64,000 nt of DNA from Nipponacmea schrenckii (GCA_030562195.1 CM060202.1:15128001-15192000); one strand, 5' to 3'. Shown: positions 25,695 to 40,700, numbered from the stretch's first letter. A program made the numbers and translations. Notes: generated by a model from the letters alone, not told the origin.

Positions 25695-25935
25695 AAAGTT
25701 TGAAAAAATGCGGTTTCCTAAAAGGATATTTTATACCATGTTAATTCGAATATCTCTTCACATTTATTTGATTGAACGTCTCCCAGGAAAGTCGCCTCAA
25801 ACTATGGTCCAAAATGGACCCTTGAAAGACAAATGGAATGAGTACAACAGATACGTGACCCATGAATTTACATGGCTGTGTCATCAACACATTTCTCTTT
25901 ATCTTTACAGGGTTGACAAGGAAAATGCATAATTA
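25695..25935 (+). repeat. Dispersed repeat, copy 1 (left of the minisatellite)
   Basis: It shares an ordered set of blocks with 29870-30090: 'TCAATTCGAATATCT' type, 'CGTCTCCCAGG', 'TCGCCTCAAACTA', 'GGACCCTTGA', and 'ATTTACATGGC'. The two copies are diverged and in the same orientation, and sit on either side of the 28 bp array. No preserved reading frame is shared. Confidence 0.6.
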
Positions 25936-26618
25936 ATTTAGCCAAGGTTGATTTGGTACGGACACATCAAATAGCACTGGTAATTGTTAAAAGTATAGAT
26001 TAATTCCGCTGTCCTGTCAATTTCCCTCCTAGCACATGGCTTTACTATCCTTGACAAGGGGGCTCATTATGTGGTTCAAATGGCCATCAGTCATTCCAGT
26101 TTTTAAAAACCTTCAAACTTTGACCAATGCAAATCATGAAAGATCTAAGTCGTAGGCCTATAAAATAAAACCTTCCTAAAATTGAAAAAGTATATTATGA
26201 TATATCTTTTCAAGTTATTCAAAGATGCCAGTCTAAAAATATGAACTGAACAAAATGTACCTTTAAAAGCAAATTATTAGAGCGTCCTTCCACCAAGATG
26301 AACCCTTGATGTCTTTTTTATCTTCACAAATTACATTTAGAATTCTTGAAATTGTTTATGTTTTTTAAGTGTATGGTATACTATCCAAGGATTAATGTAA
26401 CATTAGCATTCTCGAAAAGATAATGTGTATGTAACCTCATACTCTTTATTGTTAATTGTAACACTCAATCATTTTTTGACCACCCCGGGCTCTAACAATT
26501 AGAGTGCTCAAGGACTCGAAAAAGTGACCTACATATCAGTTTCAATCATTGCTTTTTCTGTATTAAACTACTATTAACAAAATAAGGTAAATCTTGCCTT
26601 GAAAAATTTTTTTGAAAT

Positions 26619-26661
26619 ATTTTTTTTTTTTTTTTTTTTTTGGAGAATGGGGGGGGGGGGG
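26619..26661 (+). repeat. Poly-T / poly-G homopolymer junction
   Basis: A run of more than 20 T is followed after a short spacer by about 11 G, just before the 28 bp minisatellite. Such tracts are assembly-fragile and can adopt unusual structures. Confidence 0.8.
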
Positions 26662-26689
26662 TCTTTGATTAATAAGTGCGATCAATGAA

Positions 26690-28395
26690 ACTTTCTTATA
26701 ACACTATCGACATCCATGATTCAGTAAAACCCAATCGACATCCACAGTTCAGTATAATACCCTGGACATCCATTATTCAGTATAACCCCATCGACATCCA
26801 TGGTTCAGTTAAATATCACCAGCGACATAGATACAATATAACACCATCAACAAGCTTGATTCAGTATAACACCCTCGAAATCCATAGTTCGGTATAACAC
26901 CCTATACATCCATAGTTCAGTATAACACCGTCGGCATCCATGATTCAGGGTAACCCCATCGACATCCATTGTTCAGTATAACCCCATCGACATCCATGAT
27001 TCAGTATAACACCATCCACATCCATTATTCAGTAAAACACCCTCTACATCCACGATTCAGTAAAACCCCATCGACACCCATGATTCAGTAAAACCCCATC
27101 GACACCCATGATTCATTATAACACAATCGATATCCATTTTCAGTAAAACACCCTCGACATCCATTATTCAGTAAAACCCCATTGACACCCATGATTCAGT
27201 ATAACACCATCGGTATCCATTATTCAGTAAAACAAGCTCGACATCCATGATTCAGTATAATACCCTCGACATCCATGGTTCAGTATAACCCCATCGGCAT
27301 CCATAGTTCAGTATAATACCCTCGACATCCATTATTCAGTAAAACAGCCTCGACATCAATAGTTCAGTATTAATCACTCGACATCCATTATTTAGTATAA
27401 CCCAATCGACATCCACAGTTCAGTATAATACCCTCGACATCCATGATTCATTATAACACCATCGACATCCATGATTCAGTATAACACCATCGACATCCAT
27501 AGTTCACTATAATACCCTCGACATCCATGTTCAGTATAACACCATCGACATCCTTGATTCAGTATAACATCATCGACATCCATTATTCAGTATAACCCCA
27601 TCCACATCCATGATTCAGTATAATACCCTCGACATCCACTGTTCATTATAATACCCTCGACATCCATTATTCAGTTTAACCCCATCAACATACACAGTTC
27701 AGTATAATACCCTCGGCATCCGTAGTTCAGTATAATACCCTCGACATCCATGATTCAGTATAATACCCTCGACATCAATGGTTCAGTATAACACCATCGA
27801 CATCCATTATTCAGTATAACCTCATCAACATCCACAGCTCAGTCAGCTCAGTATTATACCCTCGACATCCATGATTCAGTATAATACCCTCGACATCCAT
27901 TATTCAGTATAACCTCATCAACATCCACAGTTCAGTATAATACCCTCGACATCCATAGTTCATTATAATACCCTCGAAATCCATGATTCAGTATAACACC
28001 ATCGACATCCACAGTTCACTATAATACCCTCGACATCCATGATTCAGTATAATACCATCGACATCCACAGTTCAGTATAATACCCTCGACATCCATGATT
28101 CAGTATAATACCCTCGACACCAATTTGAGAATAGAAAACAATATAACCCCCCATCCCCAACCTTTTCCATAGTTCAGGGATAATACCCTAGACATCCATA
28201 GTTCAGTATAATACCCTCGACATCCATAGTTCAGTATAATACTCTCAACATCCACAGTTCAGTATAATACCCTCGACATCCATATTCAGTATAATACCCT
28301 CGACATCCATGATTCAGTATAACACCATCGACATCCATTATTCAGTATAACCCCATCGACATCCATGGTTCAGTTTAATATCACCAACGACATAG
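26690..28395 (+). repeat. 28 bp minisatellite, about 60 copies
   Basis: The unit is close to CCTCGACATCCATGATTCAG plus TATAATAC, 28 bp, with variants at GATT/AGTT/TATT and CCATC/CCCTC. Some units are 27 bp. The length is not a multiple of 3 and stops recur, so it is not a protein repeat. An interruption without units lies near 28120-28160. Confidence 0.95.
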
Positions 28396-28810
28396 ATACA
28401 ATATAACACCATCAACAAACTTGATTCAATATAATACCATCAACAAACTTGATTCAATATAACATCATTATCAAACTTGATTCAATATAACAACATCAAC
28501 AAACTTGATTCAATATAACAACATCAACAAACTTGATTCAATATAACAACATCAACAAACTTGATTCAATATAACAACATCAACAAACTTGATTCAATAT
28601 AACAACATTAACAAACTTGATTCAATATAACAACATCAACAAACTTGATTCAATATAACACCATTATCAAACTTGATTCAATATAACACCATTATCAAAC
28701 TTGATTCAATATAACACCATCAACAAACTTGATTCAATATAACACCATTATCAAACTTGATTCAATATAAAACCATTATCAAACTTGATTCAATATAAGA
28801 ACATCATCAA
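28396..28810 (+). repeat. 28 bp minisatellite, second subfamily, about 14 copies
   Basis: The unit CATCAACAAACTTGATTCAA plus TATAACAA has the same 28 bp length and the same GATTCA.TATAACA.CATC skeleton as the neighbouring array, so it is a homogenised derivative. Copies here are nearly identical, suggesting more recent expansion. Degenerate units continue to about 28960. Confidence 0.95.
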
Positions 28811-29869
28811 CCATGATACAATAAAGAACCATCAACATCTGTGGTACAAGATAACATATCAACGACCTGGGTTCAGTAAAATACCATCAAGTACCAATTA
28901 AATTTAACACCAACAATCAACAAACATAAATTATTATAGGACCACCAAAATCTCTTTGTTCAGAATAACTCCACCTAAAAACCATGATTTAATTCAAAAC
29001 TACGATCCATATAATTATGAAACCTACTCTTTGAAACCTATATCTTTATTTAGAAACGACACATTTTTAAAACCAATTTTAATTCCGTACGAAAACTATA
29101 GCAATTCTTCCACTCAGAATGCCCACACTGCAATATATTCTGAGAATTGCCGAATGACCCATTTAATTGTGTCATTGAAATTTTGAAGCTGAAGATCTAA
29201 ATATGATATTGAAAACAAAATTGATTTTTGAATTTGCGATCTTAAACGTTTTGTGTGTACATACTTGGTTCAGCTTGACATAGTGTAGCTTCTTTTGTTT
29301 TTATTATATTGTTTAAAAAGGAATTTTTTAAAAAGTGCGGTATCGTGTGATCTATTTTTCTAGGGTTATACACCATTTATAAGATTTTAACTTATATGAA
29401 CTAAATTTAAGACGCGGAACGTCTTCAATTTCCCATTATTTCATGCTACATGACATCTTTATTGACATTTTATCCGACTTCAGGTGTTTATATCGTTCGA
29501 CTTTGTCTTAGTTTGAATTGGTTAGAAATTATCAGCTGTTTTTCTGTCTCCGCTTCACCTATTTCACATGAGAGTACAAGTGCAAAGATTGCATCATCAA
29601 TTGAGGTTGTTAGAAAATGCGCATTTTAAATGGCCGTTATGTGCATTGGAACCTTAAGCTAAATAGTAATCCTGCACAAACATTGTTGAAAACTCCCCCC
29701 CCCCCCTTTAGATCATTCCCTTATTCCGGTCAAAAACTGTGGTTCTTCTGATTCAATTTCAGCAAATTTAAAGAGTAACAATAATAGAACAAACAGTACT
29801 TTTTTTGTACAGTAACAATACGCAAAGGCAAATCAGTCTCTTTTCTACTTTTTGAATAATTCCTTCGAA

Positions 29870-30090
29870 ATTCGGTTTCGTAAAATGATAATTCGATCAA
29901 GGTCAATTCGAATATCTTTTTACATTTATTTTATTAAATGTCTCCCAGGCGAAAATCGCCTCAAACTAAGGTTCAAAACGGACCCTTGACAAATACTCAC
30001 CAGAACGTAACTTAAATGAAATGAGTGCAGACACGTGGCCCCTTAATTAACATGGCCATTTCTTCAACATATTCCTCCAACAGGTAACAG
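29870..30090 (+). repeat. Dispersed repeat, copy 2 (right of the minisatellite)
   Basis: Diverged partner of 25695-25935: 'TCAATTCGAATATCT', 'GTCTCCCAGGCGAAAATCG', 'CTCAAACTAAGGTTC' and 'GGACCCTTGACAAA' follow in the same order and strand. Confidence 0.6.
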
Positions 30091-33000
30091 GAACTGCTTG
30101 GACATGCAGGAATTGCAGACCGAGTGATGAACAGCTTGATGTCTAGAGAAATTCCGCTACGACGATGAATTTATCGCATGCGAATTTTCGCCGCGAGCCT
30201 TGACACTTGTCCGTTATCTCCTCAAGTGCGCGACCTTCAATACGTTTTCGTTGAAACAACTAGAATGCAATTTACATCCATGTATCTACTTGATTAACCT
30301 GAATTTGTTTTAAAAGGGTAAATTACTAATTGTTAATTTTGTTTAAATCCGAAGAATTTTCTTACACCAAACGAAAATAATTACGAGCTTTAAAAGTTGA
30401 CGCAATAGTTATGTAATATTTAAAATAGTTTTGGCGTTTAAAAAGAGAAAGAGCGTGTATTATTACGATTACTTTGGTTTAAACTTTCAAATACACCAAG
30501 GGGCACGTTTCTCTATATAGTGTATAGTTTTCATAAATTTCAATAACAAAAATTTAAACTTACAAAACAAAAACAAAAAAAAGTGCAGTGGAAGATAAAT
30601 CTATTACATGTATGAAAAATAACAAAGCTGATGCAAATATGTGTCCATAGGAATATTATATGTATGACATAGATGTAGGTGTGTTTTTAACCAAATTCTT
30701 AATAGGCCTATTAAGTATTGTAATGAATATCCATATGAATAAAGTCACCTTATTATATATCGTCTGAATCCATCATTACAACGTCAAGCCTTAAAGAACC
30801 GTGTTTAATACCTTGACTGGACGATTGAAAAGGTGATAAGTGCCTAATGTTGTATATAATATTTACTTCAATTGTAGAACGAAGAATTGTTGAGATTTTT
30901 TTGTAACTCTCACTTCATGTTCCAAAATAGACCTCTAATAGACCTGACACATGAGAGTATTTTTCGCCCGATCGCGCCATATTTTATAATTGTCGAAAAG
31001 TCTGCTGGTGTTCTTGGTCTAGTTTTTTTACCATCGTACGAGTCAGTGTTAATTTCTTAGAATATTGACATTATATAACTGAAACCATTTTGTCTACAGG
31101 AGGTATTAATTACAAACGTAAAATTTCAACATTGTTCAAAAATATCATTTGATTTTCCCTGTGCAATGTTCCTACATTTGATTTTACTATACTTATGACA
31201 GTTTTAAACTTCAAATGTAGATATTGGTGAAGAAATGTTAAATTTTGTATACAAATGTTCAAATTAACTTACAAATGAAAATCTATAATTTCAAATTAGG
31301 CATTAGCAATAAGGAAATAAGAACATTGAATTTTGAGCTGTTTGGTCTTCCGTACTTTTGGTGTTATTTTCATATTATTATTTTATTATTATTATTAATT
31401 TCACATGATCTCAATTTGAAGACGCGTATAAATATTGCGCACTATGTAATACGATATGCTGTTGTTTGAAAGAATTTGAGAAGGTGTAGCCTCCCTAGAA
31501 AATGGGTCAAGACTTAGGTAAGTGAAAAAATTCCTTGACTGAAATATATGAGCTCGATATTACGCACCACTGATATTCTACAACTTCTGTACCGATGTAA
31601 TGTTATTATCACATAAGAATCAAATTGCAAGAGTAAAATCATATACACATTTCAGTTTTAAAATACACACACAATCAGTGCGCGATTCAATTGAAACATT
31701 TTACTTAGATTCGTGAGTTTGTATTAACTCGTCATATAGAAATTATATAGAAATTATAGTAATGTAATTAACAAATTTCGTTCTTAACATACATAGGGCC
31801 TACATCCCAGTCGTTAGGGTGGGTTCCATTAAGCTGGGCTCCGGCGAGTCAGAATTAGGCTCCACCAATTGTACTCTCTCAAAACCTTCTCACTTATATT
31901 ACTTTACAAGAACCAGAAAGATAAACATTTTGATTGTGATTTGGCACCTCGGAATCGTCATAAATGTTTTCTCAGGACTTGTAAGAGGAGAAGAACAACA
32001 CCAAGTCAGTCCTAGCAACGCTGCATAGAAAGCAATATGCCATTATTTGAAATAGCTCATGAAAAAGTCACCACAGCGGCCCGAATATTAACACTATTGT
32101 CACCTGTGTTTATGGGCCTACATTTATAAATTGCTGATGATATTTAGACGAACATATACCTAGGAAATACATTTCTAATTGTACGATTCAGTGTACAACA
32201 ATGGGCATATTCAATTAAGGTTAATGAAACAAAATAATAAAACATCGCCATACAAAATATATATACATGTATATTTTTATTTTTCATGTATTATAGAAAA
32301 ATGATGTAATTTATACCACACTATATAAAAAAAAATACAATACAGTGAAATAGTTGTAAGAACATGTTTCAGGATCTATTTTAATATTTTATCACTATAT
32401 AATGAAATATGTATTACATCTATATAATGATAATTATACTTTTAAATAATATAATTAAATATTATATATTCATATTCTTGTAAAATTTATTTCTAATGGC
32501 CTATATGATAAAAGGCAGTGTAGAAATTATGATATCGGATCATATTGCGTGTTACTAGTTCTTATTTACAACTTCACTTAATTTTTTAAAGGGACTGATT
32601 CACCATCAGTTTGATCAGTCCCACCAGGGTCGGAGAAACAATCCAATTATCAGCGTTTGGAAGTATTAAACTAGATATATAAAAAATAGAATTAAAATTT
32701 AGCATTGTATTATAGATTTATTTTGATTGTATTTTAATATTTGTATATTGTTCTAACTAAGCCTTAGAACATAATCTAGTTTTGTCATATTTCAAGAAAA
32801 TATCTTTGAGAGAGAGCCTTTTATTTTTCCAATACAATATTACCGTTGTTCATTACTATTGCATGAATAATAAAACACCGATCAGCTTATTACTTACTTA
32901 TCTGGCTAGTATATAAATATGTGTAAATAACATAGGCCTATTATAAGAAGGGGTTATTACTTTAGCTCATGTTTTTGTACATTTATTTTTATTTCTAAAT

Positions 33001-34727
33001 TTTAAATTGTTTTTAACATATCCTTGTACATAATAAAACCCCGTATATATACATTTTGCTAAAATGGTAGTAAAGTATTGTATTATATATTATGTTAATA
33101 TGTGAATAAATTATTTCTACAAGAAAAAAAAATGATTCTCGCTTTGACTCAGATTTATACAGTAAGGATGAAAAAAGATTAGTTTTTAATTCCTAGTTTG
33201 AATTCTGGGAACGGAGGGTTTCAGATCATACTTTGTGTACTGGTACTTCTGAAGATCATTTACATATATTCAGGGCCCAATCAACTCCATGGTTGTTTTA
33301 TAAAACTATATACATGTAATATTGTTTATTTTTTTAGAATTTGTGTTTTCATGATTTCATTTGTGCAGAATGGGTTAATCAGCAAGATATCACGAATTTC
33401 ATGACCACACATTCATAATTTACTAATTAATAGTAAAAAAATTATATTTAAAATTAACAGTTCACTATACGAAGGTTCATACATGTACCATATGCTGTGA
33501 GGCATAAAGTTCATATAGCCTACTCCTCCTCAGGATTGGGGCATGAAACAAGGGTAATTTTTATTTTTCGTGTATTCTGGCATTTTGGATTCAAATTCAA
33601 GTACAAAGTATCATGTAACCTTGCTTTTTATAATGACAATTACCACGATTTTTGGGTGACCACATGTTAACCTTCCATTTCTCAATGCTCCTTCAGTAAG
33701 TGTCTGAAATAAAAACAAAATTCTTCGTTTTTGAACAGTTTATTTTCTATTATTTTACAATTTTTTAAAATTCTATTTAAGCAAACGATACAAAAAGATA
33801 ACAAGATAGTCTTGGTAACAAAATAGAATCGTTGAGAAGAGTTTTGTATGGATTGTTCTAACGGTATCTGGGGACAAAATTTTAAAGAATAGATACCATT
33901 CGTTTTACCGCGGGTTACATAATTTTCCATAAGGAAAGGCGGTTTATAAATAGACAATTTCTCACTTTAAATACGCGCGAATAGCATCTTTTCGACTTAA
34001 TTTTGCTTTTTCTGTTGATAACAATCAAACTTAATTACCCGTATCATTTTCATGGTGAACATCTATTAATCGGATAAACTCGTAAATATATATAAGATTT
34101 TTTTGGCGAGAGGAAACTCACACTGCGTCAAAAAGCAATTAGCCATGAATTATGCAAAGTTGTTATGCCTGTTTTTTACAATGTTACATTTGACTTTACA
34201 ATGTAATTAAACATAATAGAGTATATTTCTTGCATACCTTAATACATAAAAAAAAATCGTGTAACGTATATAAGTATTCTCAAAATAAGACTTGATAGAT
34301 TTACCCTGGTTAAGAAAATCCTTTCTCAGTGTTCTTGATGACTATAGAACGAGTTACTAAAGTGAGCTTAATGACGTATACGCTAAAAGAATGCCAAATG
34401 CTGGTCCATTTCTGCTCTTTTGTATCCATATGTTTTTGTGAGACAGGGCAGTGTTCGAAACTCCTTTCCTTGTTCTGTCAAAGACTTTCAGAATTTCACT
34501 CTTCTGTTTTGAAGGTGAATCAGAAGATAGTGGTGCCAAATTGTAGAAACCCTGTTTTGTTTACCTATTGTTATTTCGGGGCAAAGCGGACCAGTTTTAA
34601 AAATTGACAGATTTTTTATAATTATTTCTCCTATATACATCAACACCTTTATTTGAGTAGTGAGATTGCTTGCTTCAAAACATCCGAATTGTCTTCCTCG
34701 GAAATGACACAGTTTCAAACCAAAGTC
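30091..34727. other. Intergenic stretch with no supported gene
   Basis: AT-rich DNA upstream of the 3' end of the Rh gene. Open frames are short, uncharged by conservation and lack flanking splice logic. A GC-richer patch occurs near 30150-30250. Part of the segment next to 34727 must be the 3'UTR of the Rh gene, but its end was not determined. Confidence 0.5.
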
Positions 34728-37700
34728 TTACATGTTTGTGTCTAATTCTTTAGAATTGGCAGTATCATAGCGAGTTACAAGTGGCAATTCGTATTCCTCT
34801 GGAGTGCCCCACTGTTCGTCATCTTCGAAAAAGGCATCTCTTTCTTTGATATTATCCCAGATAGGCAACTTCAAGATAAAACCTGAAAATAGAAAAGGAT
34901 ATTTGATTCAAGTCAGATGACCTTTCCGTCTGACAGTCATCACGACTGACGATAGGTGCTTTCGTCACAAAACTGCGCAGTCGATAATGTTACATATTAT
35001 GATTAATAAACCTCACAATACAGTCAAATTAAAAAATTAACATATAGTCTATAGGCCTACGTGTGAACATACAAAAAGAAATATAAATTCACGTAAATAA
35101 CTACCTGTTATCACACCACCGACTATAGCAATACATAGAGTAACTACCAATGCAATTGCCTGATAGCCACCTTGAGAACTGGCGTTTCTTCCCAAACCAT
35201 AGGAACCATGCGCCACATTTGTAGCATTTGGACCAGCTTCAGGTGCTAGGGCTGGAAAGACTTCATATAGACTGAAAACGAAATGATATCATTGATAAAC
35301 ACCTGGGCAATTACAAAGGGTACTGAGAATAAAAATTTACATTGATCGGAAACTGATTTAAACAGACTGTCTTGAGTCTTACCTCTCGCCGTACTTTTCT
35401 TGCGTTGCCATAGCAGCCATGACAGCACCAGCAATTCCCGCCAAAAAATCCCGGCATACCATGAAGGTTGTTTACACCGCAAGTATCATGTAATTTAATT
35501 TTGTTTGACATAAATGGCTGAAATTTAAATTAAAAAGGTAAAATTCTCACATCAATAAGGCTTCAGAAAACCTAATTCATTATGCTGTATCTTGGCTATA
35601 TACAGATTTCAGCAAATTCAAGAATCCATATTATAATAATAATGATAATACTTTATTTGACCGGAAAACCAGTTTGCCAGAGGCAAATCTTCCCTGGTAT
35701 CCTCCTAGACTACATTAGACTTTAAGAGCTGTAGTGGATTCTGGTTTATGGAATATTTCCTTGCTCTTTCGATAGTTCGCCGTTGGAGTGTCTTTTCAGG
35801 TCTTTTCTTTGAAAATCAAGAACCCGATGATTTGTATTATACCGCTATTGCAACAGTATGCTTCCCGTGCCCCCCCCCCCACCCCCGGCACCCATCTACT
35901 TCTTATTCACATACGACACAAGAAGAAACACAACATTGTCTTATCACACTTACAGTAATATATTTATAACCAAGAACAGAGATGATAGCAGCTACTGTAC
36001 CAAGTAATAAAGCACCCCATGGCTCCATTGGCATATTGGCACACGTACCCACGGCAACACCACCTGCGAGGGTAGCATTTTGTACATGTACCTAATAATA
36101 AGAATGTCAAGGTTATTGGTGCCCACATACCAAGTATCTATGACTTATCGTCATAATCACAATGAAACCATCGTGCAAAATCGTCTTTCAGATGTTAATT
36201 TATAAAATACACAGGTTAGGATTTTCAAGTACTTTCCATTTGAACCAAAAGAAATGAAAAGATGAAAAGAAGTGGGCCATTTAAAACTAAACCATAAAGA
36301 ATGAAGGACACAGAAACTGTGTATATTGATTGGGTATCTTCAAACATAATTTACAGGAAAGCAACAAATGTACATACCATGTCAAATTTACCCTTACTAT
36401 CAGTCAGAGCAGAGATAGCAAACGTTACAATACAACATGCAGCTAATGAGAAGTAAGTGTTGAGTACAGCTCTATGTTGTTCATCACCTTCAGCAGCCCC
36501 ACCATTAAAACTAGGCCAGTATAACCACAGAAAGATAGTACCTGAAGAAAAACACAAACTTGTCCAGTTTCATGGATATACTAAAGTGGATTATTGATAG
36601 CCCGAGGGTTAGTTTTCTGAAAAACGCTTATGTTTCATGGTTTAGATTATTCCCTGACACATTAATCCATTGTAACCACCGAAATTCTCGAAAACTAATC
36701 ATCTGTTTGGAATATGAACTACAAAGACAGCTATCGATATGAAAGACTGCTCACCTATCATAGAGAATAAATCAGAATGGTACACTGATCCTTCCTTGCT
36801 AGAATGTTCCACTTCTTCATGGTACAACACTCTAGCAACAGCTAAACCAAAGTAGGCCCCAAAAGCATGTACATACATAGACTCTCCAATATCTACAGCC
36901 TTTGAAAATAATAAACTCTATTTGCAAACATATGTTATACATTTATAATAATTAACAGTCATGTGTAGTCTTAAGCTGTTGTTTTAAATGAAAAAAAAAA
37001 CATTGAATCATTTAGTCGTGATGGACAAGCAATTAACAGATAATTACTATATTGGTAAGAATTGTATTCTGTCTATGCATGTACATGTATCTATGTTTGG
37101 ATTAAACAGGGAGGAAACGCTGCTAGTTTATATATGACACATAAGATGCCATCGACCTCCGCCAGATTGATTGTTCATTACAGATAGGTGGTCTTTTACA
37201 GAATTCCAGGAAATCTTTATGATGGCTGGAACAGGGAGGCATGTTTATCCAGGCATGACTCTGTCACTGTCGGTCATTAAACTAAAGAGAAAGAATTCTT
37301 ACATGGAAAATATCGACACCAACATATTCATTTAGCTGAGCCAAAAGAATTTCTATTAAAGCCATGACCAGAAGTTGAAGAGGTGATGTTTTACCTAGGA
37401 CAGCGCCAAAGGATATCAAAACAGTAGCAGCTGCAAAATCAGCAGATAACATTCTGAAATGAAATAAAAATGGTTCTTTATGATCACCGTTCATGCATCT
37501 GATGTCGATGGATCTTGAAGATCAATAGTTTGTGCAACTGTTTTTTCAAGTATATGATTTGTCAGGGCGCAATCTGTAAGATCACGCCCAGAATGTGATT
37601 CACGAGTAACATCATTCTCTCTTAAATTTGACGCCACTCTTCTTTATAGCAACTCTATTTAATAATACATAATAACATGATTTTACATGTACATGTGTTC

Positions 37701-40700
37701 AGTGGGTATCACAGGATACGAAAAGAGATATTTGGGGATGAGTACGTTATCTCATTTCTAAATTTCTGAACGAAGTCACCAACCCAAAACTACAATATTA
37801 TTATTTTGCTTACTCGCCGACATGGACTTTAAATGTTCCACCACTTAACACATCACCATGGATAATACCGCGAACTATGGTGGCCCATTGAAGACAAAAA
37901 GCTGCTACCAACATGTTAATACCAACGGCACTAAACCCATAACGTTTCAGAAAGGTCATTAAAAATCCAAAACCAATAAACATCATAACATGGACATCTT
38001 GGAACACTGAAATGGATTTTCATCAGTATGTTTAATAATTATATTAGTTTCTATATACTGAACATAAGTCATAACTAGGTACACCAAAGTGCCATGGTGA
38101 CATTGTCCTCCAGTAATGTACAGACTATATATTATAAATTGTATATATCTACAGAATTATGTCACCCAAAGACTTAATAATTGAAAGTGTACAAGTACAA
38201 AAGGCACTTTATTATTTGGCTTATAAAGAATGTTTAAGATTATGATCGAGGATTTTTAGTTACCTCTCACGGATAAATGAATTTTGTCTGCCTTTTTTGC
38301 CATACGTTCCAATAATTGCGTTACAGAAATGCCCAGCGTAGGCTTGTTTACCCACTTACAAGAAACATGACGTGGGTATCAGGTTTTTTCTTTAACCTTT
38401 CCAAACTATTACCCCTCTCAGAATTGTTGGTCGATAAAATTACCACCCTTTGCCCTTATAAATCTATACTATTTCGTAGTTTCCCCAGGTTGATAGCACC
38501 TCAATAGATTGAAGTTTTCATTGCTTTTAAAATGCACATAGATGCATTTCGTTTCGGTTTTAAGTAAATAGCGTTAGTTTAGCTATTCAATTACTGCGCA
38601 GACACAGAGTGCGCCAGCGAATCTTAAAAGCGAAAGGAATGGCTGAATTCTACGCTGTTCTGTAGCCTCTAAACTGACTTGGTATAGATTGTCATTCCAT
38701 TTTGAACTTCTATTTTACACTTACATATTTGACATACATAGCCTGTAAAAGTCATTCCATTGAATACATGTATAATAAATAGTTTAACTGATTTATTTAT
38801 TTGATCCTGATTTCTGAAAAGGTGTTTCACCTCGTCACCTACAAAACTTTCTCTCTTATATTATTACATTGTTAGAGCCTTACATAACTTGCATTTCTGA
38901 AACAAGTTTGACATAGTTTTCTATCTATGTCAAACTTGTGTCAGAAATTCAAGTCATTTCATTCAATAATCTATCTGAATAGAGCCCTACAGAGACTGAC
39001 CTTAACCAAATTCTATTTACAAGGGCACAACTCTTAATAATGTGTATAACAACCTGCCTGGTGTAATTTAACTGAAGACTCGAGGCGGCTTTTGTGAATA
39101 TTTTATTCAGTCTTGGTACAAGTATGTCTTTGTCCCTACTCTGTAGTGAACAAGCTTTGAAATTGAAGGAAATCTTTCTACAACACTCGTATATATTATC
39201 TCTCACGTTTTGTGCAGTAAACGGTGTTTATACGCCAAATTGATACATGTGAATGTGAGTCTGTATTGTCAACAAGCCGATGAGTTCTCGAAGGAATTTG
39301 TTTGGATTTTCATTATTATCTTTACATTGACTATAACAAATGTATGAATAACGATGCTTTTAAGTTAGGTCATCCATGATTATTGCATAGGTAACTATGA
39401 TGTTTGTATGGACAGCAAGGATTATAAGTTTGGTCATCCATGATTATTGCATAGGTAACTATCATGATTGTAGGGGCAATAATGCTTTTAAGTTTGGTCA
39501 TCCATGGTTATTGCATAGGTAACTATGATGCTTGTATGGACAGCTATGATTATAAGTTTGGTCATCCATGATTATTGCATAGGTAACTATGATTGTAGGG
39601 ACAACATTGCTTATAAATTTAAGCATCCATGATTTTTGCATAGATTACTATGATGTTTGTATGGACAAAAATGCTTATAAGTTTTGGTAACCATGATTTT
39701 TACTTAGTTAACATAATTTTATGGACAACAAGGTTGGTCATCCATGATTATTGCATAAGTAACTACAATGATTGTATGGACAACAATGCTTCCATGAATA
39801 TTGTATAGGTTACTAGTACTATGATGTTTGTATTGACAACAATGCTAATAAGTTTTGGTAAGCATGATTATTACATAGGTAACTACGATGACTGTGTTGA
39901 CAACAATGCTTATAAATCTTGGCAACCATGATTATTGCATAGATAGCTATGACAAATGAGAAGACAAAACTTGAGCATAACGTGCAGAAAACTGTATTAT
40001 GATCATCGTGATACCAAACTAAAACAGTCAGGATCAAAATCATATTGACAAATCAGTCAACGAATGATTTATAGCTTGTATAATCAAAGGCTGTTAAGTT
40101 AAAATTAAAAGCAGAGATCATTGAACTACAACACAAACATCATAAAATAATAAATTTAAATGTTATAAATTATCATAGGGTTTAGTATTAAATGACCCAC
40201 TGTTTAAAATTCATAATATATAATTAAAATATTTATTCATCAAAGGTTGAAAGCCTTTTAGTATTCGTAATCGAAACCGTTTTATTTGCCAAAATCGGTG
40301 CTGTCCACTTTAAAGTGGTCGCTCAGTGATTAAGACGCCTGCTCACTAACCTAATAGTCGAGGATACAGGCATATTTCGAAATAGTGGGTCAGTGGAGCA
40401 GACATGAACAAAATCGTCTTCTCGACATTTGATATCGAAGTTTGCGCGATTCAAGAGCATGATCAACTGCACCTAGAAAAGAATTTACGATGGAATAAGC
40501 TCAACGATAGTATGATTGAACTTAAAAAACATCCATCTTTCCAAATATATCGAGGTGCGGAAAATCCCAAGGTTTTGGTGCCTAGTTTTTCTGACTGGGA
40601 CTAGGTGGACCGTAGACAAAACTGACATATATGTTTTGTCCAACGCACTTCGTACAACGGTGGTTATGACATTCCTTTCAAAGATTCTTGAAAGTTATTT

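Noticed and set aside
26690..28810. CRISPR-like regular 28 bp repetition
   Set aside because: Units are contiguous with no unique spacers, and the surroundings are eukaryotic intron-bearing genes. It is a minisatellite.
31500..31520. Possible tiny first exon ATGGGTCAAGACTTAG|GTAAGTG (MGQDL)
   Set aside because: It has a good donor but no downstream exon I could recognise on the plus strand before the Rh gene; too little to call.
40404..40604. 66-codon plus-strand frame with balanced composition in Rh intron 1
   Set aside because: No recognised domain, no splice-linked partner, and it follows a SINE fragment; possibly repeat-derived.
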